A stretch of DNA of 64,000 bases, from the NCBI GenBank assembly GCA_910585195.1, contig CAJUCX010000001.1, positions 186,001-250,000 on the forward strand. The letters are read 5' to 3'. The notes beneath the pieces were generated by a model. It was not told where the DNA came from, ran no database searches, and worked only from the letters and a program-made list of their open reading frames with translations. The position numbers and the translations under genes were made by a program. Below, piece by piece: positions 8,613 to 16,739 of this stretch. Origin of the DNA: an uncultured Christensenellaceae bacterium (lineage in GTDB: Bacteria; Bacillota; Clostridia; Christensenellales; CAG-314). Position 1 is the stretch's first letter; every line of letters begins with the position of its first letter.

Positions 8613-9707
8613 TCAACCCGATACCAACTTGTTTTTGTCGCCGTTGCGCTGGCTTTCCAACACCGTGGGGTCGGTAAAAGCGTTTGTAACGGTCAAAGGT
8701 TTGCTTAAAGCCTTTTCCATTTCGAAATGCATACCCGACGAATATATATCTAGCGCGGGAGAAAACATTTCTATTTTAGTAAGTTTCTTTTGAACGTCGT
8801 CGCCCGTCAGGTACTCGATAAATGCCTGAGCATACTCTCCGCGACCGTTGCCGTTGTCGCAAAAACCTATATACTGCACCAAATCGGTAAAACCCGACAA
8901 ATACACGGCGGAAAGCGGTTCCAATTTGCCCTGACTTTCTTTTAGGCTGAATCTCGACAAATCTCTCTGCGTACCCAACAATACCGCAAAAGAACTTTTG
9001 TTCAAAAAACTTTCATACGCCTGATATGCCGTCAGATTTCCGTCGTAAATTGCCTTTGAGCCCGACGGCTTTGAAACGTTGTTTGAAGTAAGCGCGCGAA
9101 ACGGATTGTTGAAAGCCGCAAAACCCACGCCGAGCGACGAAATCTCTGTGTTATGCCTGTCGTTTTTTACGTATCCGCAATCGAATACGGTGTTTAACGC
9201 AAGTTTACCGTCGGTATGCGCAAGCACGCTGTCAAAAGCATACAAGGCATATCCGCCGTAAGTCCACGGCATTGCATAAATATTGCCGTTCAACTTGCCG
9301 CCTTCCAGCAAATCGTCTCTTACGTTTACCGCGGCGGTATAAGGACTTAACAGCCCTTTTATATCGAAACCGACGCCTGCCGAAAAAGAAATAAGGTCAA
9401 ATTTTTCCCCGTTTTGCAATTTTTGTTTAACTTGCTCATATGTGTAGGTTTGCACGCTTACCAAAACGCCTTTGTGCCGCGCCTCGAACTCTATTGCCCT
9501 GCCCTTCAAAAACTCGCTTCTGCTGCCTCTGCCGCCCTCGAAAGAGTCGACGTGCCACAGCGTAAGTATGCCCTTATAGCCGTTATTGTCTGTTGCGCTT
9601 CCGTTGTTGCCGAATGCATTGCCGTCGAGTTTATCGAATACGTACAAAGGCACGCAAACCATAAAGGTGCAAAACAGCAATGCGGCAACGGTCTTTTTGA
9701 AACTCAT
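8613..9707 (-). CDS. Extracellular solute-binding protein, family 1-like, orphan
   Basis: 364 residues with an N-terminal hydrophobic signal or anchor (VAALLFCTFMVCVPLYVF) and no clear lipobox. The mature region begins LTLWHVDSFEGGRGSR, like ABC-importer sugar-type binding proteins, and shows MPWTYGGYALYAF and YAQAFIEYLTGDD. No permease or ATPase gene is adjacent, so the substrate and even a transport role are open. A TATAAT lies eight bases before the ATG and no Shine-Dalgarno sequence is visible. A terminator separates it from hprK upstream, which suggests independent expression. Confidence 0.75.
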   Translation of the reverse strand: MSFKKTVAALLFCTFMVCVPLYVFDKLDGNAFGNNGSATDNNGYKGILTLWHVDSFEGGRGSRSEFLKGRAIEFEARHKGVLVSVQTYTYEQVKQKLQNGEKFDLISFSAGVGFDIKGLLSPYTAAVNVRDDLLEGGKLNGNIYAMPWTYGGYALYAFDSVLAHTDGKLALNTVFDCGYVKNDRHNTEISSLGVGFAAFNNPFRALTSNNVSKPSGSKAIYDGNLTAYQAYESFLNKSSFAVLLGTQRDLSRFSLKESQGKLEPLSAVYLSGFTDLVQYIGFCDNGNGRGEYAQAFIEYLTGDDVQKKLTKIEMFSPALDIYSSGMHFEMEKALSKPLTVTNAFTDPTVLESQRNGDKNKLVSG

Positions 9708-9786
9708 ATCAAAATATTATATTGAAACAAAATTTTAATTATAACGAAAACCGACGGTAACTTATTTGTGTCAAAATATAAAATCC

Positions 9787-9820
9787 ACCCCGAACCTGCT
9801 TTGCAGGTTCGGGGTGGGAA
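9787..9820 (-). terminator. Strong terminator downstream of hprK
   Basis: GC-rich hairpin (CACCCCGAACCTG / CAGGTTCGGGGTG, loop CTTTG on the plus strand) followed on the minus strand by GATTTTATATTTTG. It closes the uvrC-hprK unit. Confidence 0.85.
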
Positions 9821-9849
9821 AAGTAGTCGCAAAATATTATTAAACTATA

Positions 9850-10770
9850 TTATTGCTTTTTCATTCTTTCGGCGAGTTCGTCCATAGCGTTATAGCCCAT
9901 TTTGGAAAGGCGGTATACCGATGCGGCGGTTTCTATAACAACGGCAATGTTTCGACCGGGAGAAACCGGCACAGTAAGTTTCGTCAGTTTCACACCCAAC
10001 AGTTCCTGCTGCTCTTGCTCTCCGCCGAGTCTTTCATACGTCTTTTTGTCGTCCCATTTTTCCAACTCGACGACCAGTTCTATCTGCTGAGTAAGTTTGA
10101 TAGACTCTACGCCAAACAGATTTACAATATTTACAAGACCGACGCCGCGCAGCTCCATAAAGTTTTTTACAAGCGGGTTTGCGCTGCCTTCCACGATGTC
10201 GCCTATGCGCTTTACTACCACAATGTCGTCTGCGACGATACGGTGTCCGCGTCTTATGAGTTCCAATGCTATTTCGCTTTTGCCTATGCCGCTTGCGCCT
10301 TCAATCATTACGCCAACGCCGTCTATATCCATAAGCACGCCGTGCACCTGTATGGACTGCGCAAGCAAATCTTTAAGATTTTCCACCACGTCGCTTATAA
10401 GTTCCGACGTGGATAGTTTAGAGCGAAACACCGCCACGTTGTGTTTTTGAGCGTTATTCAAAAACAGTTCGTCAATCTTCAAATTTCTGCTGAAAACAAT
10501 GCAAGGAAATTGATTTTCGAAAAACGTATCTATAAGAGTTTCCTTTTGTGTGAGGCGCAATGCTTCCAGATAATGCACTTCGCTGGGACCTACTATCTGC
10601 ACTCTGCCGTTGGTAAAATGCTCGAAGTCGCCGGCAAGCTGCAAGCCGATGCGGTTTACGTTTGGGGTATCGATATATATCGGTTTGCCGGTGTCGTAAA
10701 CGATTTCCAAATTCATTTTGTCGGCAAGTTCCTGCGCCGTAAATTCTTTTTTGCTGATTGTATTTTCCAT
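9850..10770 (-). CDS. hprK: HPr kinase/phosphorylase
   Basis: Bifunctional kinase/phosphorylase acting on Ser46 of HPr-fold proteins, the sensor step of carbon catabolite repression. 306 residues: an N-terminal substrate-independent domain, the P-loop GASGIGKS near residue 153, and the family signature ELRGVGLVNI near 203. AAGGAG precedes the ATG. It follows uvrC by nine bases. The likely partner in this window is the Crh-like protein at 5586-5834; a canonical HPr and Enzyme I are not seen here. Confidence 0.97.
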   Translation of the reverse strand: MENTISKKEFTAQELADKMNLEIVYDTGKPIYIDTPNVNRIGLQLAGDFEHFTNGRVQIVGPSEVHYLEALRLTQKETLIDTFFENQFPCIVFSRNLKIDELFLNNAQKHNVAVFRSKLSTSELISDVVENLKDLLAQSIQVHGVLMDIDGVGVMIEGASGIGKSEIALELIRRGHRIVADDIVVVKRIGDIVEGSANPLVKNFMELRGVGLVNIVNLFGVESIKLTQQIELVVELEKWDDKKTYERLGGEQEQQELLGVKLTKLTVPVSPGRNIAVVIETAASVYRLSKMGYNAMDELAERMKKQ

Positions 10771-10779
10771 ATTTTCTCC

Positions 10780-12597
10780 TTATGCGTGAAAATAATTAAA
10801 GACGTTTTCCGCAGTTTTGCGGTTTAATCCGCCCGTTTCCATAAGTTGTTCGACAGTAGCGTTTTGAATGTTCTCGATAGTCTTAAACTGTCTGAAAAGC
10901 AATTTCTGCCGTTTGTCGCCTATGCCGTCGATTTTTTCCAACTCGGACTTTAACGCATTGCGCAAATGCAAATTGCGGAAGTAAGTTATTGCAAATCTGT
11001 GCGCCTCGTCTCTTATGTTGATAAGCAAATTCAACGCATAACTGCGTCTCGGCAGCATAATTGAATTGTGGTCGCGCGTGGTAAAAACCTCTTCTTCGCG
11101 CTTTGCCAAAGAAATCAACTCTATGTCATATCCGCTTTGCTCGACCTGCTTTTGCGCATAACCCAGCTGTCCCAAACCGCCGTCTATTACTATCAAATCG
11201 GGCGTAGTGCCGAATTGCTCGTCGCCTATTTTTGCCAGACGTCGGCTGATAACTTCCGCCATACTCGCAAAGTCGTTTGCACCTTCCACCGTCTTTATCT
11301 TAAAGCGTCGGTAAAGTTTCGTCTGCGGCTCGCCGTTAATAAACACCACCATTGACGCAACTTTGTCTACGCCCTGTATGTTTGAAATATCGTAACACTC
11401 CATACGGTGCGGAAATTTTTTAAGTTTCAAAAGCTGCTGCAACTGTTCCGCCGCCCCCACCGACGACATATAATGTTTGTCTTTTTCGTTTTTGTTTTTT
11501 TCCAAATAATCCAGCGCGTTGTTTAACGCCATATCGGTAAGCTGCTTTTTCGTGCCGCGTTGAGGCGAAGATATAACAACCTTTTTGCCTGCGGCTTCCG
11601 ACAAAAATTCTTCCAACGCTTCGATATTTTCCGGAAGAACGCCGCACAAAACTTCTTTAACTTCCGCCCTGTTGTTGCTGTAATATTGTGTCAGAAAACT
11701 CGACATCGCCTGACTTTCGTTAAGGCTGACGTCTATTACGGGATAGTTTTCGCAGGAAGTAACTTTTCCCTTTCTTATGCATATGGCGGTAACCACCGTT
11801 GCAACGCCGTCTGCACACAAGTGAAACACGTCATAGTCCACAACCTTTGTAAGATTTACGACACGCGTTTCTTTAAGACGCTGCAGCAAATCCAACCTCT
11901 GTTTGGCAAGCAGAGCCTTTTCATACTCCATATTTTCGCTTGCGGCAAACATATGCTCTTTTAATTGCTCTGCAACGTATTTGTCGTCGCCGTTCAAAAA
12001 ATCTATAAGGCGTTTTACCGTCTTTGCATAATCTTCCTTGCTTATCTTGCCTACGCACGGCGCACTGCACCGTCCCAGGTGATAATTCAGACACGGACGG
12101 AAGTTTTTGGGCAACCTGTCGAAATTTTGCCTACAGCCAACAATCGGGAAAATATCTCTTATTAAATTGAGATATTCTTTACTGTTGCCCATAATGGGAC
12201 CGAAATATTTGGTATTGTCTTTTCTTACCTTGCGCGTTATTTCCAACCGCGGGAAGTCGTCGTTTATATACAACCGCAAATATGGATACTGCTTGTCGTC
12301 TTTAAGCATTATGTTGTACGGCGGATTGTATTTTTTTATCAAATTGTTTTCGAGGCTCAAAGCGTCGGTTTCGCTTTTTGTGATGATATAGCGAAAATCG
12401 TATACGTGGCTCATCATCGTGCTTACCTTTTCCGTCTTGTTTGCCGTGAGATAAAAATACTGTTTTACCCTGTTTTTCAACACTTTGGCTTTGCCGACGT
12501 ACAAGATATGCCCGTCCTTGTCGTACATTATATAAACCCCGGGAGCGTCCGGCAGTGCTTTTATTTTTTCGTCAAGTTTTTCGCGCAGAGTTTTCAT
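10780..12597 (-). CDS. uvrC: Excinuclease ABC subunit C
   Basis: Makes the two incisions in nucleotide excision repair with UvrAB. 605 residues: GIY-YIG nuclease domain at the N terminus (DAPGVYIMYDKDGHILYVGK), a UVR motif near residue 200, the RNase-H-like C-terminal nuclease (CYDISNIQG near 402, VIDGGLGQLG near 470) and a terminal helix-hairpin-helix (IDGIGDKR). I chose the ATG at 12597 (MKTLREKL) because the ten codons upstream do not resemble UvrC. hprK follows closely, the usual neighbour in Clostridia. Confidence 0.96.
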   Translation of the reverse strand: MKTLREKLDEKIKALPDAPGVYIMYDKDGHILYVGKAKVLKNRVKQYFYLTANKTEKVSTMMSHVYDFRYIITKSETDALSLENNLIKKYNPPYNIMLKDDKQYPYLRLYINDDFPRLEITRKVRKDNTKYFGPIMGNSKEYLNLIRDIFPIVGCRQNFDRLPKNFRPCLNYHLGRCSAPCVGKISKEDYAKTVKRLIDFLNGDDKYVAEQLKEHMFAASENMEYEKALLAKQRLDLLQRLKETRVVNLTKVVDYDVFHLCADGVATVVTAICIRKGKVTSCENYPVIDVSLNESQAMSSFLTQYYSNNRAEVKEVLCGVLPENIEALEEFLSEAAGKKVVISSPQRGTKKQLTDMALNNALDYLEKNKNEKDKHYMSSVGAAEQLQQLLKLKKFPHRMECYDISNIQGVDKVASMVVFINGEPQTKLYRRFKIKTVEGANDFASMAEVISRRLAKIGDEQFGTTPDLIVIDGGLGQLGYAQKQVEQSGYDIELISLAKREEEVFTTRDHNSIMLPRRSYALNLLINIRDEAHRFAITYFRNLHLRNALKSELEKIDGIGDKRQKLLFRQFKTIENIQNATVEQLMETGGLNRKTAENVFNYFHA

Positions 12598-12774
12598 TAT
12601 GTTTAATCCGTAATATAAGTATACCATTTTATACGGCGATTTACAATAGTAAAACCGCCGTTTTAATTAAAGCAGAAACTTACAAATATTTTGAAAACCG
12701 TATTAAACGCTATTTTGCAATTTTAATTATAAACTGATAATAAACTAAATAATATCTATTGCCATAGGAAAAAA

Positions 12775-13116
12775 TCAAAATCCCAGATATTCCACGCCGG
12801 ACAGCATAACCTGATTTATCTTGGAAGTTGCCAGTTTATAAAATATCGTCTTGCCCTGCCGCGTATAGGTAACAAGTCCGGTATTGCGCAAAAGCTGCAG
12901 TTGATGAGATACTGTTGTCTGATTCATTTCCAAAACGCAGGCAAGGTCTGTTACGCACATTTCGGTAATAGACAAGGCGGAAAGCATTCTAAGGCGCGTT
13001 CTGTCGGCAAACAATGAAAACAGTTCAGCAAGTTTTTGAGACATTTCTCTGTCGGGGAGATAATAAGACAATTCTTTTTGAGTGCGCTTGTCCAAAAGTT
13101 TAGGCGATTGCGTCAT
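12775..13116 (-). CDS. ArsR-family winged-helix regulator
   Basis: 113 residues of a small winged-helix repressor: LFADRTRLRMLSALS, then EMCVTDLACVLEMNQTTVSH and QLQLLRNTGLV. At the position of the CVC metal site of ArsR/CadC it has CVT, so one cysteine remains, and it may not sense metals the same way. AGGAG lies before the ATG at 13116; an upstream in-frame extension reads poorly and was not used. It is divergent from the small gene at 13230, and an inverted repeat lies between them. Its ligand is unknown. Confidence 0.88.
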   Translation of the reverse strand: MTQSPKLLDKRTQKELSYYLPDREMSQKLAELFSLFADRTRLRMLSALSITEMCVTDLACVLEMNQTTVSHQLQLLRNTGLVTYTRQGKTIFYKLATSKINQVMLSGVEYLGF

Positions 13117-13153
13117 AACAAAATTTCTCCTTTTTTTTTGATAAATAAATGTT

Positions 13154-13187
13154 AATATGCGCACATATCTCGATTTTGTCGCATATT
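13154..13187. promoter_or_regulatory. Candidate operator between arsR-like gene and divergent small gene
   Basis: Inverted repeat AATATGCG...CGCATATT with 18 bases between the arms, extendable inward as ACA...TGT with one offset base. It sits in the divergent intergenic region, where an ArsR-type dimer would bind. Binding is inferred from position and symmetry only. Confidence 0.5.
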
Positions 13188-13229
13188 GTAGTATAAAAAC
13201 TGGTTTTGTAAAAAACGGAGGCAAGTCTT

Positions 13230-13475
13230 ATGTCAATTTCCAACAACTTACTTTATCTTTTGTTACTGTACTCTGTGCTTGACGACAGCAATAAACTGTC
13301 AACTACAAACGGAATATTGCTTGCGCTGGGCATAATGCTGTTCGGTTACTTCCGCAACGTAATGGAAGCCTGCTGCCGCAACAGATGCAACGGAAACAAC
13401 AATAACAACAACTTTACCACTACTACGACGACAACGACGACAAATCCATTCCAGACGATAAACAATATTTTATAA
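13230..13475 (+). CDS. Small hydrophobic protein with Asn/Thr-rich tail
   Basis: 81 residues not recognised as a known family. Residues 6-16 and 28-40 are hydrophobic and could form one or two membrane segments. A CCRNRC cluster follows near 48, then a run of asparagines and a run of nine threonines. GGAGG lies eight bases before the ATG, and a terminator follows within 10 bases, so it is a real single-gene transcript. It is divergent from the ArsR-like regulator and shares its candidate operator. Function unknown. Confidence 0.7.
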   Translation: MSISNNLLYLLLLYSVLDDSNKLSTTNGILLALGIMLFGYFRNVMEACCRNRCNGNNNNNNFTTTTTTTTTNPFQTINNIL

Positions 13476-13479
13476 GAAG

Positions 13480-13516
13480 CAAAAAAAGCAAGGTTAAAAC
13501 CTTGCTTTTTTTGCTA
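13480..13516 (+). terminator. Terminator of the small Asn/Thr-rich gene
   Basis: AAAGCAAGG/CCTTGCTTT hairpin with loop TTAAAA, followed by TTTTTGC, five bases after the stop codon. Confidence 0.85.
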
Positions 13517-13659
13517 GTTAAAATTCCGGTCAAAAAAGAATGTTCTTTGCAAGCAGTGTAGAAACATACGATGGTTGGAAGAATTAACTATTTTAGAACT
13601 TGCTACAAAAATAAACTGTTCTTTTTTAATCTCGTTACAAAAGTTTTTTCAAAAAAGTA

Positions 13660-13796
13660 TAGTTTACAAAAAATTTATTTTTGTAAACTAAATCGTGCGG
13701 AGCACCCCTCAGTTCAAAAAAATTTCGCGGCAACATTTTTTACTGTTTATCGTGTTAAAGTAAAACAGTAAAGCAACTTAACGGAAATTTTTTTGC
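13660..13796 (+). repeat. Dispersed intergenic repeat, copy A (long form)
   Basis: Structure: a hairpin with arms AGTTTACAAAAA/TTTTTGTAAACT (13661-13689), then TCGTGCGGAGCACC, then CAAAAAAATTTCGCGGC, a variable stretch, and TTAACGGAAATTTTTTTG. It ends just before the stop codon of the minus-strand J-like gene. The rest of the 323-base gap 13476-13798 holds the terminator and nothing else recognisable. See copies at 29086, 35781, 43332 and 43552. Confidence 0.8.
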
Positions 13797-13798
13797 TG

Positions 13799-14407
13799 TT
13801 AGCAATGCATACAACTGCTCATACAGTTGCAGCAGGAATTTGCAAGACATAAATCGCAACAGCAGTTGCCTGTGCAGGTAGGTACGCCGTTGTTTACCTG
13901 TCTGCCTTGCGTAGATTCTTCCTTAGTGCGCAAATCTTCCGGTCTTACGGTTTTGCTTGCCATAATTTTAGTAAGTTTGTCGTACGAGTTGCGATACTTA
14001 GGGTTGGCGTCATCCATAGACATTGCAAACTCCAACTGTTTTTTAGACTCTAAAAACCAATTTTGTTTGTAATAGATGATGGACTGCAAATAATGCCACT
14101 CTGCATCTCTGGACGGAAGTTCGTCAAGTTTACGCTGAGCATCGTTAAGACTGCCGTTTTTGATAAGCCTTTCGATATCCAAATATTTATCGCCGTCGTC
14201 GTGTTGACAATCGCGTGCGTAAATTGCTGCTTTTGCTTCTTCGTAGCAGGCGTCAATCATACCCAATTTTCTTGCGGCGTCGTCCCCTGCCTCGCCTATT
14301 TCAAAGCGCTTTTCCATCAATTCTTTTTTAAGCTCGGTATATCTTACGTCCAAAGCGCGTTGCGTTGCGTCCGTGTCTAAACCGAAAAATTCAAACGGAT
14401 TATTCAT
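13799..14407 (-). CDS. J-like/TPR protein with Cys-rich C terminus
   Basis: 202 residues. The N terminus (NPFEFFGLD, LDVRYTELKKELMEKRFE) resembles a J domain but lacks a visible HPD motif. The middle (residues 75-150) looks like TPR-type helices (LNDAQRKLDELPSRDAEWHYLQ). The tail from residue 177 holds 11 cysteines in patterns such as CCCDLC and CCNC, likely metal-binding or disulphide-rich. AAGGAG precedes the ATG. It lies downstream of a DUF5685 gene, a pairing I recall from other Clostridia. The precise role is unknown. Confidence 0.75.
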   Translation of the reverse strand: MNNPFEFFGLDTDATQRALDVRYTELKKELMEKRFEIGEAGDDAARKLGMIDACYEEAKAAIYARDCQHDDGDKYLDIERLIKNGSLNDAQRKLDELPSRDAEWHYLQSIIYYKQNWFLESKKQLEFAMSMDDANPKYRNSYDKLTKIMASKTVRPEDLRTKEESTQGRQVNNGVPTCTGNCCCDLCLANSCCNCMSSCMHC

Positions 14408-14457
14408 ATACTATCTCCTTGATATGTTCAACTAGTATTATTTAGAGAAACCCAACT

Positions 14458-14650
14458 AATCCGCGTTTGAGTAAATCTCAAACGGATTATTCATTTATCT
14501 TATCCTTTTGGCATATTTGCTAATATTATTTTGAAAAACTTGATTAATCCACGTTTTAGTAAATCTCAAACGGATTTTATTCCCTGTTTAATATATTGCA
14601 AATAATCGCATATATATTTGCTCTGCATACAATTTGAGTAAAACTCAAAC
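14458..14650. repeat. Three spaced hairpin repeats upstream of the J-like gene
   Basis: Two near-identical palindromic units at 14458-14488 and 14546-14576 (GTTTGAG-taaat-CTCAAAC flanked by AATCC and GGATT) and a shorter third at 14631-14650 (TTTGAG-taaaa-CTCAAA). Spacing is about 86 bases. The sequence TCAAACGGATTATTCAT of the first unit also occurs at the J-like gene's own start (codons for MNNPF on the minus strand), so the units look like duplicated copies of the gene's 5' end, the first encoding a 12-codon mini-ORF. Confidence 0.7.
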
Positions 14651-15529
14651 TTATTGTCCTTCTTTTTCTTGGTTTTGCTTTACATATTTTGCAAATACGT
14701 TTTCGGTAATTTGCCTTACAGAAATATGCAATACGTTGCGCAGCACGCAGTAATATTTAGTCAAATTCAAATCGTTGAAATTTTCTGCTATTTTATTTAT
14801 TGTAGCGTACATTACAAATTCCAAATCCTGCAAATGCCGCTCTACAAATTGTTGCCCGTTTACAAAGCCTTCAAAACACTCGATAAACGGATTGTAACTG
14901 CCTTTCTTAAAATCTTTGTCGAGGTCGTCAAGCGCGTCTATAAGATAAACCCATTTGCCTAGATTATAGCATAAATCCAAAATATATTCGTCTGCGGCAT
15001 CGCCCAAAATGACTTTTGCAAATACTCTTGACAGTTCCGCAAACGGGTGGCAGATTTTGTCGAAAAGTTTGCAATGCTGTTTTTCCAAACCGGTCAACTC
15101 GTTGTAATGCCTGTTGATTTCTTCGTCCATTTCGGGAAAGAGTTTTTTTGCCTTTTTGTAAATCTTTTTTATTGCAGACAGAGCCATTTTCTTTTTTAGG
15201 CTCTTTTCATCAAGCACGTCGTCCATAAGATTTACGTAAGACAAAATAACGTTTGACAAAGCAAGTTTGTCGGTCAGGTCGTCGCGTTTGACGATTGACC
15301 TTTTCTTTTTAGGTGTAGTTATACAATGCGCGTCGTAAACCTCCACGTCCTGCTGCAAATAACTGTGAAACAGCACGTTAAAAAACGCAATGTCGAAGTT
15401 TGTAAGCATTCTTGCGCGAAAGCCCAACAACTCTTTGCTTGAAATGCAAATGCCGCAAAAAAATGCGTGATACAAAGAAAATTCGCCGCCGCTCATTTTG
15501 CTTTTGTCTACTTTTATATAGCCGAACAT
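14651..15529 (-). CDS. DUF5685 family protein
   Basis: 292 residues beginning MFGYIKVDKSKMSGGE with YHAFFCGICIS, features of the DUF5685 family. Function is not established. It is mostly helical and carries two aspartate-rich motifs about 95 residues apart: LMDDVLDEK near residue 101 and IDALDDLDKDFKKGSYNPF near 196. This spacing and the second motif recall the two metal-diphosphate motifs of class I isoprenoid synthases such as squalene/phytoene synthase; that link is my inference. Its start overlaps the trpS stop by one base (TGATG). Confidence 0.8.
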   Translation of the reverse strand: MFGYIKVDKSKMSGGEFSLYHAFFCGICISSKELLGFRARMLTNFDIAFFNVLFHSYLQQDVEVYDAHCITTPKKKRSIVKRDDLTDKLALSNVILSYVNLMDDVLDEKSLKKKMALSAIKKIYKKAKKLFPEMDEEINRHYNELTGLEKQHCKLFDKICHPFAELSRVFAKVILGDAADEYILDLCYNLGKWVYLIDALDDLDKDFKKGSYNPFIECFEGFVNGQQFVERHLQDLEFVMYATINKIAENFNDLNLTKYYCVLRNVLHISVRQITENVFAKYVKQNQEKEGQ

Positions 15530-16557
15530 CAGCGAATTTTCGGTATAAAACCGACCTTTTTATAAACCTTGTCCAAAGTCTTGTAAGCAATTCTGCAAGC
15601 ACGCATAGCGCCGTCCTTCAAAACCTCGTCCATATATGCTTTGTCTTTTGCAATGCGCTGCTGCTCCGACTGTATAGGCGCAATGCCTTCTATAACGCTC
15701 TCTGCAACTTTAATCTTAAAATCTCCGTAGCCTTTGCCCGAAAATTCGTTTTGTGCCTGTTCTATCGTTTTGCCGGTAAAGCAACTGTAAATAGACAGCA
15801 AGTTTGAAACCCCCGGTTTATTTTCTACGTCAAAGCGCACTTCCGTATCGCTGTCGGTAACGGCTCGCTTAAACTTGCGCATTATCGCGTCTTTGTCGTC
15901 AAGCATTGTTACCACTGCGTTTTCGTTTTCATCTGATTTGGACATCTTTGCGGTAGGCTCTTGCAAACTCATAATCTTAGCCCCTATTTTGGGGGTATAA
16001 CACTCAGGCACAACAAACGTAGGCGAATATCTGTTATTAAATCTCTGCGCAATGTCTCTTGCCAACTCTACGTGCTGTTTTTGGTCTATGCCGACTGGCA
16101 CGAGGTCGGTCTGATAAAGCAAAATATCGCTTGCCATAAGCACGGGGTAATCCATAAGCCCCATATTTATATTGTCGGCGTGTTTGCGCGATTTGTCTTT
16201 GAACTGCGTCATTCTATTCATTTCTCCGACGTAAGTTATTGTATTCAGCACCCACGCGAGTTCGGCGTGAGCCGGCACGTGCGACTGCACGAAAAGTATA
16301 CTCTTTTGCGGGTCTAGACCGCAGGCGAGATATAACGCCAAAAGGTCGTAAGTGTTTTTTCTCAGTTCCGCGGGAATTTGGTTTACCGTGATGGAATGCA
16401 TATCGACAACGCAAAAAATGCTGTCGAATTCTTCCTGCATAGGTATCCAGTTTTTTATCGACCCCAAATAATTGCCTATGGTAATTTTGCCCGTAGGCTG
16501 TATACCGCTGAAAATAACTTTTTTATGAATATCGTTTGCTTTTATATTGTTGTCCAT
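15529..16557 (-). CDS. trpS: Tryptophanyl-tRNA synthetase
   Basis: Charges tRNA-Trp. 342 residues of the bacterial type with FSGIQPTGKITIGNYLGS near residue 15 (HIGH-like), DYPVLMASDILLYQ near 137, VGIDQKQHVELAR near 158 and KMSKS near 209. The start has no Shine-Dalgarno sequence; a good promoter places the transcription start on the ATG itself (see 16564-16592). Translation is coupled to DUF5685 by a one-base overlap. No TRAP-binding repeat or T-box is visible upstream. Confidence 0.97.
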   Translation of the reverse strand: MDNNIKANDIHKKVIFSGIQPTGKITIGNYLGSIKNWIPMQEEFDSIFCVVDMHSITVNQIPAELRKNTYDLLALYLACGLDPQKSILFVQSHVPAHAELAWVLNTITYVGEMNRMTQFKDKSRKHADNINMGLMDYPVLMASDILLYQTDLVPVGIDQKQHVELARDIAQRFNNRYSPTFVVPECYTPKIGAKIMSLQEPTAKMSKSDENENAVVTMLDDKDAIMRKFKRAVTDSDTEVRFDVENKPGVSNLLSIYSCFTGKTIEQAQNEFSGKGYGDFKIKVAESVIEGIAPIQSEQQRIAKDKAYMDEVLKDGAMRACRIAYKTLDKVYKKVGFIPKIR

Positions 16558-16563
16558 AATGGC

Positions 16564-16592
16564 ATTTTAACATCAAACACCCCTTTTGACAA
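16564..16592 (-). promoter_or_regulatory. Promoter giving a leaderless trpS transcript
   Basis: Minus-strand TTGTCA (16587-16592), 17-base spacer, TAAAAT (16564-16569). The -10 box ends six bases before the ATG, so transcription would begin at or next to the A of the start codon. The region has no ribosome binding site. Confidence 0.6.
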
Positions 16593-16593
16593 C

Positions 16594-16622
16594 AAAAAAG
16601 CGGTTTAGTAAAAACCGCCTTT
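16594..16622 (-). terminator. Terminator downstream of P-loop gene
   Basis: Minus-strand GGCGGTTT/AAACCGC hairpin with TTTTTTG tail, just upstream of the trpS promoter. It insulates trpS from the gene at 16740-17153. Confidence 0.8.
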
Positions 16623-16739
16623 CGTTTTAATAATTATTTAATTGTCAGTATGTATTAAGTTTATTTCCGCTTGAATTCAATTACGACGAAATTGCCGAAA
16701 TGCTTTTTGTTTAACGAAAACATACTTTACGCTTTCAAC

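Noticed and set aside
14458..14650. Spaced palindromic units as a small CRISPR
   Set aside because: Only two full units, spacers over 50 bases, no cas genes nearby, and the unit matches the start of the next gene.
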